From Pseudoscleropodium purum (lineage: Eukaryota > Streptophyta > Bryopsida > Hypnales > Brachytheciaceae): a stretch of 64,000 nt of DNA. Position 1 is the stretch's first letter. Each line of letters begins with the position of its first letter. Below, one piece after another: positions 22,453-36,350 of this stretch. The stretch spans positions 4,030,001-4,094,000 of the forward strand of contig OZ017805.1 of assembly GCA_963969395.1 (NCBI GenBank), read 5' to 3'. Position numbers and translations under genes: made by a program. A model generated the notes under the pieces. That model was not told the origin of the DNA. It did not search any database and saw only the letters and a program-made list of their open reading frames with translations.

Positions 22453-23460
22453 CTTACTAAAGATGTTTTGAAAAAAATTTATTGCTCAAAGCAATACATT
22501 TTTCTTTAAGGAAGATTTGATAATAGATTTTCCTTATTGTCATGGATGAAATCTTAAAATTACTACAAGAATCTTTGAAAAATATTGTTCTTCTAAAGTT
22601 GAATGCATAGGCATTTGGATGGGTATATGAATTATCCTTTGCATTCTACATTTCCCATCCATATGATTGTATGAAGATAAAGAGCTCCATGTCTCCATTG
22701 AAGTTTACTTTCTCCATTGCTTCCTTGAAATGAAATAAAAGACCAAGATTTCTACTATATTAATTGTAGAATTTCAATTTTGAGATCACACAATCTAAAA
22801 TATACTAGGCCATACTTTAATACTATTTGTAGACATTCAAAATTGAGTCAATTTGGAATAATAATAACCTAGTTTAGTATTCATGTTTTATAGCCATCTA
22901 AAGGAGCCCAATCTCACAATGAAGAATTTAGGCACGTCACAAAGAAGGCTACATTCCTGAACTTAGAAATCTACCTTCTAAGGGTCTATGAAATATTTGT
23001 TTGACATATATTTTATGACATGGGATATTACCTTGCCACGTGGCATACTAAAGAAAATGGAGCCCAAAAATACTTGTTTAGAATAGCTTGATTCATGAAT
23101 AAGAGGAAATTAAGAAGCTAATGGTAAAGGGATGGTGGCCAAATTAAAGTCACTTACATTGCTCATGAGTAAGGTAACTACACCTAATTTCAACCACTTC
23201 CTAAAACAAATCACTCTAGATTCTTGTATGAAATATATTCTTGCTTTTCACAAGAGTTTATGGTCAATTTAAGAAACCTCCATTTGCAACACTTTAAAAA
23301 TTATTAATTTGTTCATATGGTGTCCAAAAATTATAGACTAAGAAAATTTAGAATCCCCTTTTGAGTACCAATAAGACTCCACCAAAATAATTTGAATATA
23401 CTATTGGAAACCATGCTGAATTTCTAATTTGCACAATTTTAGGTGTAGTTTTTTTATTTA

Positions 23461-23720
23461 TAAACTAGTGTGTTTGGTATCATTGCCATGGTCAAAAAAA
23501 AAGAAAATTAAATTTCCTAATTGTTTTAATTCATAAAAACTTCAAAATTCAGTAACTTCCATGTCTTAGGTTGGAACGCCACAAAACCAAGTTTGGACAC
23601 CCCTGCTCACTGAGGGCTTTCCGACGATACCAAACACTCAACAGAAGACTCATAGGTTGGTATATCTCAACGTAATAAACAAAACAAAACAAACAAATAA
23701 ACAATTGTCTAATTTAGTAG
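23461..23720. repeat. Dispersed direct repeat, copy 2, with inverted ends
   Basis: Within this copy GTGTTTGGTATC (23470-23481) and its perfect complement GATACCAAACAC (23626-23637) bound 168 bp, as in a MITE. No convincing target duplication flanks them. The first copy has only a decayed version of the left arm. Confidence 0.5.
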
Positions 23721-23739
23721 GAGGATCTTTCTATTAAAC

Positions 23740-26700
23740 TAGGCTATTTGGTTTGTTTTGGGTGCGTTCTTTGTGCGAGTAGGTACACATCCTTTAATCC
23801 CTCAGAGCTTGACATTGCAAGTTAGGAGGATAAAAAAAGAAGTTTTAAGAGCTCTTTTGAACACCGAACTTCTTATGTACAAATGCAAACCAAATTTTTA
23901 CTTATTAAAAAACAATAATATGATGAATTTGATGAAATTGGAGTAAATAACACATATTTATAAAGATATAAGTAAAAATATGCATAATTTGAAGAAAGTG
24001 TTATAGCAATGAAGAGTTAATGGTCACTCTTGAAGCACAAAAAGCTTCAAGTCTCCTAATTGGTTGTTTAAACAACTCTTCCACTTTTGTTGGTTGTTCT
24101 CATGCACTATGGGTAGTTTTGGGACATCAAATGATTTCAAAATCTACAACATGGATACATAATAGTACCTCAAATGTATCTTATTTATCAATTTTTTGAT
24201 TTTGTACGTTAGTATTAAATGTTGAAGAAATGGAGGTGGGCAATTAATAATAGGTATACTCAAGGTAAGGGAACTACATCTATTTTTAACTCTTTGCATT
24301 TTTGGTCAATCTAAATTCTTCTCTAAAATACAAATCCTATGAACATGAGAGTTTAAGGTTGCTTTAAAATTCATATATTTTTAGCAATTTGGGCACTTGT
24401 AGATTATTGAGAATGGTCCATAATATATTTATTTGAAGACCCTGTTGTTATAAGTTGTTTCCTAAAATTCGTAGCCTTTCATTGACCATTATTGACCATT
24501 GTTACAAGGCATATTGCTTCTCAATGTTGCAATGTACAAATGATGGTTTAGTTAGCACATAAAATGATGTTGGTAGATGACAAAGTACTTTTTTAGATGA
24601 AGAATTTTAATTTCATCCAAAATTTGTATGTTCATCCAATTATGTAGATGTAAAGAATTATATTATTGTAATAGAAATTGCTTGTTGTTCTTTCCTTAAG
24701 AAATAAATGAAATACTCCTTTATCACTTCAAAACGCTGAAGTCATGAGAAACAGGTGTTCTTCACCAAGCTTTTAAAACTTCAAATTCCTTATGATTATT
24801 GTCTCATCCAAGGCCACATTGGATTTTGGATGGGTTCATTTTGCTACAATCTTTGTTATAATTTCTATAAACTTTCTTTACAAAAGAGAACTTGATTGAC
24901 TTTAAAGAATTATAATTTATTAGGAGTTGATGCTGGACAAAAGAAATTTGTGTCCAAACAAGCTCTAAACAAGGAAATAGGTGAAATGGAAAAAAATATG
25001 TGAATATAAAGTGCAATTTGAAGTTTTCATAGATAATATGTTTGTGTATATTGAAATCTTATAATCTGATTCATTTCATTTGGATAATTATGTTTGTTGA
25101 AAGTCAGGGACAACCTAGTTTTGAAGGCAATTACAATATGTTTCATGAAAGACTTTCACTATTTATTTTTGAAAGAAATTTTTACAATTTGTGAAGCAAA
25201 GAACTCTACAACCTTCATTTGGTTATTCAAAAAATTTCACAATTGATGACTAATTTTGAATTTCATCATATACAAAGTAATAATTTAGATTTCCTTTTTG
25301 TCTCATTTGTTCTTCTTACTGAACAATTTTATTTACAATGAAGATAATTTATTTTTGGATTTTCATTCCTTATACTTTCAACTCAATTCCCCTACAATAA
25401 AGACCCTAAACCTCTAAACTATGTACTACAATAAATTTAAGTGATGAAAAGTTGAAAGTTGAATTCTATAATTCCAAAATGATCTTGCCACAAAATAATC
25501 TATCATTCATGGTGTATACATAAGTGAGAAGAACCAAAAAGAATACACCAATTACAAATTTAATCCTTTAAGCATAAACCTTCTCTTCTATTATAAATAC
25601 ACATGTTTTAAAGGAGTGGTAATTTAAATATCATGGTTGTGTTACTTGTATAGGATTGATTTCAATAAACCTCATGAGCCATATAGTCGTAGAAAAACCT
25701 ACTTGTAGTTTCTTTGAAGCTTGGAGCATATATTTTTACAATAATATTTTCAATACTAACATCATATTCATTATTTTGAGAAGTTTCTAGAGAAATGGGA
25801 ATCTTAAGAACTATTCTAAAGCATGAATTTGAAAGAATTCTCTATTAATAATTACCTAAAAAACGCTATATTCAAAATTTGGAAATTTTGGACCCACCCA
25901 AAATAATATTATCAATTTAGATGCCCATTAATAAGGATTAGCTCTAAATGAATATTGTTGTTGAATACTAAAATCATTAGTTTTTGAAGTGCAATTTCAT
26001 TAAAATGAGAGTGTGGTGACATACAATGTCCATACACAACTTGAGTTGGAATTGAAGATTCAATGCTTTCATTGATATATATACAAATCACGCTATCTTC
26101 TAGACACCAAGTCATAAGCTATGTGGTTGGTTGAAAGGAATTGTTTATCTCATTCAGGCAGTTCGAGTTTGCTTCCCATTGAATTCGTATGAGCGGTTGA
26201 GCCACATGCATGACTTGGTACTACCTAGTGACCTATGCAAGCAGGAAACTTCTAACAACCAATTTGTCCCCTATCTAGATTGTGACAAGTACTTAACACG
26301 TTTATCCAAAACAAAGTGGGTATACCCACTACATTTTTTCGAATTGCATTAGATTTTCAAATGAAGTGTATATAGATCTAATAATGTAAGCGCTTGCAAA
26401 AAATCAAATCAAATATTAGAAAAGAAGAATTATCTAAATACAAAAGCACAAACAAAATATATTAAAATTGAAAATGAACACTTTTGTTTTGTAAGAACAA
26501 AACATACTTTCCAAAACATACAAGCAATACCAAACTATAAATCTAAACCAACAAAATTCAAACCTACGCCATCTATTGCATATATAAATTCCATCCATTA
26601 CTCACAAAATGTGGATGCTAAAGAAAAAACAAAACATGTCACTTATGTACATATGTGCTTATAGCTTTCCAATTGTACAAAGTCAAACTCTAATTAATGA

Positions 26701-27758
26701 CTTCAAATTGAATAGCCAAAATCTTGATCACACATTCCATAGTGTCTTTTCGAGTTCTCGACTTCCACGTTGTTATAAAAGCATTTGTATGCTACCCAAG
26801 GTTGCACAGGACGTCTAACATTTGCGTCCACCTATTTTGGAGCATCTGGGGACATAGAGACTTTACTAAATTTAGTTCGACCTTGTTGAGTAGCCAGGGC
26901 GGCTGGGCCGAAGAGGGCCGTGCAGGATTAACTCCACTAATTGCCCAAATTAGGGTAAATGAAGAAATTGCCCCCTATTTTTTGGCTAGGGAGGATGGAT
27001 TCTTTTGTTGCTCCATTGAAGGGTAAAAGTAAAACTTGCCTCTATTTAATGTCAATTAAATTTTGTATTTCTTCAAGACTCTTAACCAATTTGGAGCTTA
27101 TGATTGCAAATATTTTCATATGTGGAAAATAAGAAATTCCTACGTTTTTCTAAAGGGTAAAAATATAAGGCAATAGATGGATTAATCCTCTTTGACTCTA
27201 TTTCTTGCCATGTACATTTTGTATTTTATCACCTCTTCTAGACTCCTAGCTAATTTTGAGCTTCTAATCTCAAATGTGAATTCAAAATTTCTAAAAAAAA
27301 TTATAAGACACAAATAAAAAATTTTAGTGTTTTCTTCGAGGATAAATTCTAAAGCAATAAGAGGTCAATCTTCCCTGGCCAGCTATTAGATCATTGGGTC
27401 ATTTGTGTGGGACGCAGTAAGGTTGCTGAATTCTTTTTTTCAACAATTATTTAGAACTTAGTATACAAGTGGAACATAAAATTTTCAAGCAACAAATAGC
27501 CAAATAGTCAAATTGTAAAATAACTGGCTTTTACTTATACTTTTGAATTCATTCATTTCATTGAAATGACTTCACAATATTATCTTGGCTTGTTTGTTCC
27601 TTCATTTCTTTTTAATGCAATCATGCAATGTTACTTCTACTTTAAAAAAACTTAACAAAAATTAATGGCATGACTTGAAGTAGACAAGTGTGAAGTGAAG
27701 GGACCAATTTAATCAATTCATGACACTGAGAAGCAACAAAATGACAATGAGAAGCTAC
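23740..27758. other. AT-rich intergenic DNA without recognisable genes
   Basis: Only short frames without coding sense are present. About 26995-27110 and 27155-27290 resemble each other (agggtaaaa, ttttgtattt-tca-c, gactc-ta-c-aattttgagctt), an old tandem duplication. No RNA gene or element end was recognised. Confidence 0.4.
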
Positions 27759-28259
27759 CACTTCTAGGATCTGAGTGTTTTATGACTGCAAAAATATGAC
27801 TGGTGAGTGGTGACTGCTCGCAGTCATATTTTTTTATTCCGAAATGTTTGGAAAAAATATGATTGCAAATATGACAGCTAGTCATATTTTACCTTTGTAC
27901 TTCATGGGTGTATAGTGTACATGCATGGGGAATGACAAAACATTTTTTAGGGAACTATAGGGAACGTAGTACAAGAATACTAGTCATATTTGTCAATCAT
28001 ATTTTTGCATATATGACTACATGCAGTCATATTCTATAGTCACATTTTTGTAGGTTCACATTTTCTTTAAGTTTTTTTTTTGGGCAACCTCCTAAAAATT
28101 TGGACAACCTAAAAAAATGTAAATAAATTATTGCTCAAAATTGTAAAATCCTACCCATTGATTTTTGGAAATTTTGAAATCCTAGCCATCATTGTTTAGG
28201 ATTTTAAAATCCTAGCTATCACTTTTTTAGGGTTTTGAAATCCTAGCTGCCACTTTGTT

Positions 28260-28830
28260 TACTTCATCTTCTTTGTTTTTTGTTGCTTTTTAACTCTTGT
28301 TTCTTCTTCTTCCTTTTGTTTTTTGAAGTTGTAACTATTGTGTTGTTGTTGTTTAGTTGCTGCTTTTTAACTCTTGTTTCTTCTTCTTTCTTTTGTTTTT
28401 TGAAGTTGTAATTGTTGTGTTCTTGTGTTTTAGTTATTGTTGTTTAGTTATTGAGGTTCTAGTTGTTGTTTCTTAGTTGTTACTAATATGTTGTTGCTTC
28501 TTACATCTTAGTTGTTATTAGTTTATTGTTGTTTCATTGTTGTTGCTAGTTTGTTGTTGCTTTCTAGTTGTTGTTAGTTTGTTATTGTTTTATAGTTGTT
28601 GTTAAGTAATTTGTTGTTGTTTCTTAATTGATGTTAGTTTGTTGTTGTTAGTTAGTTGTTGCTTCTTTGTTGTTGTTTTTTAGTTTTTTAGTTTTAGTTG
28701 TTGTTGGTTTGTTGTTGCTTCAAAGTTTTTGCTAGTTTGTTATTGTTTTTTAGTTGTTGTCTCTTAATTATTGCTTCAAAATTGTTACTTCAAGGTTGTT
28801 GTTTCAAGATTGTTGCTTCAAGTTGGATCT
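28260..28830. repeat. TTG/TTGTTGC-rich simple repeat inside the CACTA element
   Basis: The plus strand is almost entirely runs of tagttgttg, tttgttgttgctt and similar. An apparent reading frame at 28837 continues this bias and is not taken as a gene. Confidence 0.7.
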
Positions 28831-28925
28831 TAACTCTTGCTTAATTGTTGTTTTTTAGACATTATTTTCTATTGTTTGTTATTTCTTGCCTCTTATTATC
28901 TTTTATTGCATCTTACCCTTGACTT

Positions 28926-29160
28926 ATTCTTACTTGACCAAAATATAACTCACTACAATCATATCCCATATTACTCAAAATATAACTCGTTGCAGTCATA
29001 TTTCATATCACTCAAAATATAACTCACTGAAGTCATATTTCAAATTACTTAAAATATGACTCACAACAATCATATTCCATATTACTCAAAATATGACTCA
29101 TTGCAGTCATATTTTATGTCAACCAAAATATGACTGTAGTGAGTCATATTCCATATAGGA
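28926..29160. repeat. Subterminal tandem repeats of the CACTA element
   Basis: About five units of 44 bp contain caaaatatgactcactgcagtcatatt-like sequence. The last unit has perfect 9-bp arms, AATATGACT and AGTCATATT. Similar single units lie at 27780-28050 near the other end. Confidence 0.75.
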
Positions 29161-29445
29161 ATTTTTTATTTTGCTCGGGCAACTCATGAAAAAGTCAAGC
29201 CCCGAAGGATAGTCAACACATATGCCATATTAGCAAAATACGTCTAAAAATGGTTTATTATACTTCCAAATCCATATGAGTAAATATGATTCACCAATCA
29301 TATGACTAAAAGTGAATGACTCATGAATAACTCAGCCCAATCATATCGCGACCATCTACAGTGATTTCTGCTTGAGTCACATTTATTGATTTTGTAACTC
29401 ACTACAGTCATATTTTAATCATAAAACAATCATTTTCTTGTAGTG

Positions 29446-30165
29446 TAGGGGCAGAGTGGATTTAGTCTTTCAAGGCCTTTTATACATAACGCTACCTACA
29501 ATCACATTATGGCTTCAAACATCACATGCCTTCAATCCCTTCCATGCTAAACCTTTAATTCACAATTGGACATATGTGATGTCTCCTTAAGTCCTTTAAT
29601 CCTTTTCCATTTTTGTATCAATCATGAAATTTACTAAACATTTTATATTTTCCATATTTCTATTCACATTTCCGTATTCATTATTCAACAACTTTGACTA
29701 CACATGCCAAACTACATAATTTAAAACAAGAACTTGAAAATTCAACAACCATCAATTGAAAGAAGTACATTCTTGTAATCTCAAGATTTTAAGACTTTCA
29801 TCCAATTATAGAATGACAAACAACAATGAGCCTTCAGAGTGCTCTAAAATAGTTTAATCATTATCAATTAAAATATGCTCACCAGTTACAAATGAACATC
29901 AAATTGGAATTACATGGACACTCATTGGTATTAAAATTGGTGCACATAAGTCCATATATACTATACAACTATAAAATCCTCACACGTAATACTATGTGTT
30001 TTTACGTCTATAGATACTACACACTGCTATACCTATATATAAAATTGTAAAAGTTCAATATAATTGGCGAAAGTATTCATCCAATATAGAACAATTGTAT
30101 GAAGAAGTAAACTATGATATTACTTGTGTTAAACTACCATGACCATTAGGACCATCCACACAAAG
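29446..30165. other. AT-rich intergenic DNA, no gene
   Basis: No coding sequence was seen. No CAGGG-type terminus for the neighbouring kinase-like relic was found; the CACTA element occupies the place where one would be expected. Confidence 0.4.
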
Positions 30166-31540
30166 TTATTTCAAATATTGTTGAAACACTTGTCCCAAGT
30201 CCTTATGGTTGTATCGCACATGTGAACCGCCTCCACGACCTTGCAAATTGCAGTAAGCCTTTGACATGCATTCTCCATTGATCTTTTGAGCTAGTTGATC
30301 AATGGCAAACTCCTTAGATACCTTAGAAAGGATGGATACATTCTCCACATCTACATCTTTTCTATGTACATATGTAATCTTTGGATCCACCCACCACTAC
30401 CTCCTCCTCAAAGCTTCATCCTGGTCACTTATGGATGTAAATGTATACAACAATTTCATGGAGGTGTTACTAACCGTAGTCATTTTCCGATCACAAACTC
30501 CAATATAAACCTGTGATTCATCTTTGGGAAAATGAAGCATGATTTGTTCCGAAGAAATGTCGTTGTGGAGATGTCTAGCACAATGCAATGCATTCACGAA
30601 TGTAGCAATGCCCAAGTAAGCTCCGTGTGCTTTACTCTCCAACGCTTGAGACTATAAGTAGCAAAGACCTCTTCATCTCTAATCTTGGGGTCATGCCACT
30701 CAAATGTATACGTTGTCTAGATAATCGTTATCCATTCTCAACATTTCACGCAATGTACCGCCATTCCACCTAAATGTATACCCTTCATTCTTTGTTGCGT
30801 GGATTGCTAAAAAGCGTATTACTCCATCTTGCGGAATCCACACAGCCGTTGACTTGGTATTGTGTTCCATCTTTGCAAGTTCAAGTCATCAACCTTCTTG
30901 ATAAGATGTCTTTGCTGCAAACTCCCAAAATGCCTGAATCTCGGTGCATCCTTCAATTTGCACCTTCCAAATGTTTGCATAGCTACCTTACATGATTTTA
31001 TTATCTTGAGAAATCACCCTTGCTATTTTTGGAAGCACTATTAGATGGCAACGTGTCTTTTCTACTTGTGCAACCCTGTTCGCAATCTTTCACAATCCAC
31101 TAACCCCTTTCTATTCCGTTTGTTAGCAAATGGTTTATACCTCATTATAAACATGTCCGGTCTCATAATGACATGCTCAAATGCCTCATCATTTGCATGA
31201 TGCACCTTTCCAAATTTTTGTAGGATTACCTAGGCATTCCATAGTAAATCATGGACTTATTTGTCTAGCCAAGTTAGAAAATTTGCCTTCTTTGTTTTAG
31301 CACACTCTAGCACATGTAAGGTCACAACATCCTATCCTTCATATCCCCTTTGAATTTTTCAATGCACTCCTCTCTATACTAAACATATTTACTATCAAAG
31401 GACATTGTAGTCGTTGTCTCATAGAAAGCAATGATGCATTTTATCAAGAAATTTTTACAACTATCAAAGGAATTATCCAAAGTAGATTCAATAGGGGACA
31501 CTATTACTCTTCCCTTCACAGCCTTCTTTGGCCTTGACAT
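30166..31540 (-). pseudogene. Older diverged copy of the hAT-borne kinase-like gene
   Basis: The start MSRPKKAVKG (ATG 31540) and the following FYETTTTMSFDSKYV match the N-terminus of the 7668 gene (MPNGKKK, FYETETTLSLDNKYI). Later segments hold HNDISSEQIMLHF and GVCDRKMTT, corresponding to the catalytic loop and the DWG site. Here Asn after the catalytic Asp and the Gly of the metal site have changed, so this copy has lost kinase residues. The reading frame shifts at least once between 30643 and 31379 and has a TAG near 30391. It lies about 1 kb from, and divergent to, the RING homologue at 32700. Confidence 0.75.
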
Positions 31541-31718
31541 CTCAATAAACATTCTAATTCTTGCAAAAAGAAATGATAAGAGTTCCCCCAAATAATGCAT
31601 CCTTACCTTTCCAAAGAGAGGAACCAATGGAGGGGCAAACCACCGAGCTCTCCACTCTCTCTTGCAAGTAATGAAGTAAGGGAGAAGATAAAAGTGCCAA
31701 GCGGAGGGCCTCTTTGCC

Positions 31719-31726
31719 CTTTTATA
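31719..31726 (-). promoter_or_regulatory. TATA box of the kinase-like relic
   Basis: The minus strand reads TATAAAAG, about 180 bp upstream of the ATG at 31540, a usual plant spacing once a leader is allowed. It sits in a block (31690-31860) that is a decayed form of the GC-rich block upstream of the 7668 gene. Confidence 0.45.
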
Positions 31727-32699
31727 TGAGGCAAACGATTAGTCATTTGCCTTGTTAGGATCATCCAATCGGGTAGACCCTAAAAGCGTTTGCCCAATCA
31801 AACGGTCCCAACGAGGCGGACCAACTCCCTGTCCACGTCATTTAGGTAGTCCCATGATTTTGATTTCATACTTATTCATGTTAAGTAATTGAATTCAGAA
31901 TGCATCTAAAAAATTTACGAAAAAAACATTTACTTATTACTTATTCAAAAATTCGTAAGTACAACCTTAAAGGTAGGTTCAAGATTGAAGAAAAAAAAAT
32001 TGTCAAAGTTTTGATATGGAATTGAATCACAAGAATCCCAACAGTGACATCGTAACATTCTTGTAGCAAGTACATGTAACCCTATCTAACCATTTTATAA
32101 AAATTATAAAAATTGCATTAAAAAATGAATTCAAAATGTTATATATGTATAAATATATGTATTTATTTTATTTTATTTTATTTTTGAACAAATGGAAGAA
32201 CCATTGTATAAAAAAAAATACTGTAAACTATAATAACTGAGCCCAAAGGCTAGACAATGAAGAGAAATGAACACAAACAAAAAAAATAAAAACATTATGG
32301 ATAGAAGTACACTAATAGGAGCCACCAGTAGACGTTAATTAACTTCCTTGGACAAATGGTTTAGTGCTTATTAGGCAATTTAATGGATAGTTGAATGGGC
32401 AATTGGATGGACAGTTTGTATTAATCAACATGTTTAAGACACTTGTCGCCATGTTAGCCTAGAGGAGTTGAATGGGTTTTTTTTAATTCTTTCCCGCTTG
32501 TTAGGGTTTCTCTCTAGAATCCAAACCCGAGTTTGTCTATGTGGTCATGAATCTTGCAATTGCCTCTCTTTGCACGGAATTGATTATTAGTTTTCGGAAT
32601 TTTATGCAATGGACAACACAAAGATATGTAGGGAGAGTTTGGGATGGAGGAGAAATGAGTGTAGCAAGAGAGTTTAGGGAAGGATTTTGAGAAAAAGGT

Positions 32700-35600
32700 G
32701 AATATCAAGCCAGAATTTAGTATTCAAAGATGCAAAGAGGAGATCACCTTGTACAACAGACAAACTAAGAGGTTTTTCTAAGAGGAAGCGGAGTTAAGTA
32801 GCGTTGGATTTAACCTTAAGGTAGTTGCCAAAGTTGCTTTCATCACCGATGTGGATGTAGAAGATCTATTTGGAAATTCCATTAAACTATGCACAACAAA
32901 CACTTTTGTGAATTCAAATGCAAGAAAGGACTTGATGGACCTTTACTCAAAGATTTATGGATCTTAGTCAATTACAAACAATGAAATTGCTAGTTGGTTA
33001 GTGAAGGGGTACATTGCTACTTTGACGAAGAAGAAGGTTAATTAGGCTTTGGCAGCTTTAACAACTGCTATGGAGAAAGAAAACTGAGCACATTGACTCT
33101 TGCTTCAACTCTTGAATCTAGAGTCTAGTGATGATGCAACTACTTTTGGCTTGAAGTTCAATACTTACACATCCTAGAGCGGCGAAATTAGTGGCCACAA
33201 TATGGAAGTGATTGTCAACAGAGAGGGAGTTGAGGTTAGGCCAGAGAGCACTTCATTAGGTTTAGGGTTTAAAGATCTTTCTCCTTATGGGATATCATCT
33301 AATGATTTAGATGTAGTTCGCTATGTTAATGAAATTGAGAGTGAACTTCTTTTGATTGCCACAAATAAAATTAGATACGTTGAGGTTGATTACAAGAAGA
33401 TTTCAGATAGGCTTGTTGAAATCAAGTTCACCATGGATGGTTGGAGAGATACTGCAAAGGAAGATGAAGAAAAAGTTGGGCAAATCTAATTAGACTTAGA
33501 GAGAGCTGCAAAGGCGGTTTTGGAGATGGAATTGTAGGTGGATTTTACGATTTAGGTTTTTGTACATTTCCTTGTCCTTTGTTCATGTGGATTTATTAAA
33601 GTTTAGGATTTAGCTTGAGGTTTTTATTTTGGCGCTCACTCTTGCACTACTCTCTTTGTGTGCAAGCTAGTGGCATTTTTGTAGGCTCAGCTAACCATGA
33701 GGACTTGGCACAAAAATTAGTGATCTTCAGAGGTGACAAAGATTCTACATAAAGAAGGTTGGACATCTCTTGCTCCATAGCAAAGGCTAGTTGAGACAAG
33801 GCGATGAAGGGGGCAGACATCTATCAACATATCGAAGAAGAGTAGATTAGAGCAAAATCAGATCTAGAAATTTTGAGAAGGGAGATTGTCAAAATGAAAA
33901 GACATGTTGCTATTGTAGACGATCAATGTCTAGAGATGGAAAAAGGAGGAGGGATGTCATTGTGGCCCAAGCCAACGCTCCATCCAACAATAGCAAATGA
34001 CCTACATCTAAGCAATACAACCTTGCAATTACATCCTTGCATTTTTTGCAACCAAGGTTACCAATACTTTGATATTGTGATTAATTTGTACAAACATATT
34101 TATCAAATCTTTTGTATAGCTACCCTTACCAAAATGAACATTAGGTGCACCCGTTGTGCAAAGGTTTTTCATCCTCATTGGTGGCAAAACTTTGGCTTTT
34201 AAGGTGCATATCCAAGATTTGAAGAAGAAAGGCAGAGGTTGGATTTATCAGCAAAAGAATAAGAGTTGTGGCAATCTCTCAAACAAAATGGAAGTCAACA
34301 TGTGATGAATTGTAAGCCTTGACCTTGTCTCATATACTTATTACGTGATTGCTCCTTCTTTAGTGAACTTATGTTACTTTGATGGCTTATGAGAAGGACA
34401 TTTAGTCTTTACAAAAGTATAGTTTAGTGTTTATGTTCTTGTACCAAATGTAGCACCGTGCTTTTACATGAACTCCTTTTACAAATGGTTGGTACAATAT
34501 ATCCAAGTACTTTATCACGACCACATGTTCCTTAGTGATTTTGATGGGGTCTTTCCTACTTAGAATTGAAGTGCTTATTGCTTATTTGACGAGCATGGTG
34601 TTGACGTACTGAAGAAGGTGCTTAATGGTTCTAGTTGATGCTTTGTATTCTTTAGAGTTGCTTACTACTTACTCTAAAACTACTTCATTCAATCAACATT
34701 GCTTTATTGTTCCTTGTTACTTATTCAGCAAGTACTTGACTCATTTGATAGTGCTTTTAAAGTGGGCACTACTTCAGAGTTCCTTCTTGCCTATTCAGGA
34801 AGCAGTTGAACGATTAATTTGGGATTGCTACTTTGCTCATTCCGCACTATGTTAGTATTGCTTCTTACTTATCCTATACGAAGTTTTGCATATAGGGGCT
34901 CAATCAAGTCTCAAGCATTCTCATTGGGGTTCAAGTCGCTCTATTCAACAAAGTTCCAATCTTGTCTGTAGAGGACGGAGCACAACCATACCAAAAGTGC
35001 ATAGGATGCCATCCCTTGCAAGTATCACTTCCTTTGAGGAACTAGACACTATTAACATAGGGCTCACGGTTTCAAACTGAAGACTACAAGAAGTAGATTC
35101 TCCTATGAAGAATCACAAAGGAGACTGAAGGGCAAATGAAGTTGAAGGCGTCACTTTCAATTTAGGTATATACATTATTTTCAGCATGCCATGGTTCAGG
35201 ATTCAAGGTAGAATGCAAAGAGAAATGCCATATTTTTACTAATGAAATTATTCACTATGTTTACTTTTGATAGAAACTGTAGTGGTGGCGGCTAAAGGAC
35301 GCCAATGTGGAAAGTTCTCTTACAGTGTACTTGATTTTGGATGGAAAAGGGAGGTAGGACTTTTTTTTGTTTCTTTACGAGGTTTGAGGCTCTAGGCTAC
35401 AATTGGTTGAGGTGTTTTTACAACATTGTGTTTGTGTAGAGAATTTAGAACTTGGTAGTGACTCTCTGCTAATGCACATTTTGAGGCTTAGAGGTACACT
35501 CTTGAAAAGACCTACAGATTTTCTATTTGACGATAGAGATGGGAGGAAAAAGGTAGCTCTAAATAGCTTAGGGGAAAAGGTTGTACAAATGGCAAGTGAG

Positions 35601-35717
35601 ATTGGGTGTAACGTTGAATCAATTGGTCAACAAATGGTAGAGTGTAGGCCTTTGAATTCACCTATACAAAAGTATAAGGCCAAAGCAAAGATTACTAAGA
35701 AAAAGGCATGTGAGTAG
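32700..35717 (+). pseudogene. Older diverged copy of the hAT-borne RING-finger gene
   Basis: Coding-like segments include about 32880-33090 (with TAG in place of likely Gln codons), 33202-33489, 33873-34202 and 35403-35717. The third ends in a RING-like motif. It has CIFC, then YKHIYQIFC, then CTRC, with spacing identical to CRHTFHVTC and CVEC of the 13298 gene, but with Tyr and Gln at two metal positions. It is followed by WWQNFGF, matching FYEMFGI. The last segment (R-x2-G, DFLFDDRD, EKVVQM) aligns with the C-terminal part of the 13298 gene (RRIGD, AFLLDRD, NEVVQA). 34330-35330 between them has no clear coding sense and may be an insertion. The family's function is unknown. Confidence 0.6.
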
Positions 35718-36350
35718 CTTCCATGTATGTCTATAGGTAGAGTTGCTACTCAAGTTGAGACAAAAAAAGATGGCGACTTTGAGCTCTAGTTGTGAAAGAC
35801 ACAAGCTTTTTAGACTTTTTTTGTAGTCCAATGATTGTTAGCTATTTGTCTGCAGAAGTTTCTTTTGTTTTCGAGCTCCCATGTTGAGTAGAACTTATCA
35901 TAGTATAAACTGTGGTGTTGAAAAAATGGATATCACCCGATAAAGGTGAATCCACTTAAAGTGGCGCAATCTAGAATATCAACAGCTTATAATGTAGGGA
36001 TTTTCACTCAAAAAATGCAATTTTAACTACTAGGTATGAAAAGCCCAACAGAGTTTTTGAGGGGAATTCAGGGTGATTTTTTTTTGAAGTCTGCATATAT
36101 AATTTAGACACTACCATATTCATGTGGCAATTATTGATGTAGCACTGTACACATATGCAAGTCTTTCCAGTTGTACATGGGTTTGTTAATTAGTATTTAT
36201 TAGGAAAATTTAAATGAAATCTTTGTGAATTTAATATGAAGGGTTCTGGTATTTTAGTAAAATATTTATATTAAATCCTAATTGAGACTTATCATTGTAA
36301 TTAGACACAATGATACTTCTTTATAGTTTTAGAAAATCTAGTACAATTTG

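Larger units (their letters stand above)
27759..29445. mobile_element. CACTA (En/Spm)-like non-autonomous element
   Basis: The right end is the complement of CACTACAAGAAAATG, a typical plant CACTA terminus. The left end CACTTCTAGG (27759) is decayed, but the next 35 bases align well with the inverted right end (GTTTTATGA, then AAAATATGACTG). Subterminal repeats of AATATGACT/AGTCATATT type lie on both sides, as expected for the family. Flanking triplets are tac and tag, so the 3-bp duplication is uncertain. The interior has no transposase, only a long TTG-rich simple repeat. Confidence 0.75.

Noticed and set aside
22196..23720. The two direct repeats as LTRs of a small retrotransposon
   Set aside because: They lack TG/CA ends and a 5-bp duplication, and the sequence between has no primer site or coding domain.
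28837..29022. Hydrophobic Leu/Tyr/Phe-rich frame as a membrane protein
   Set aside because: It continues the T-rich simple repeat and subterminal repeats of the CACTA element.
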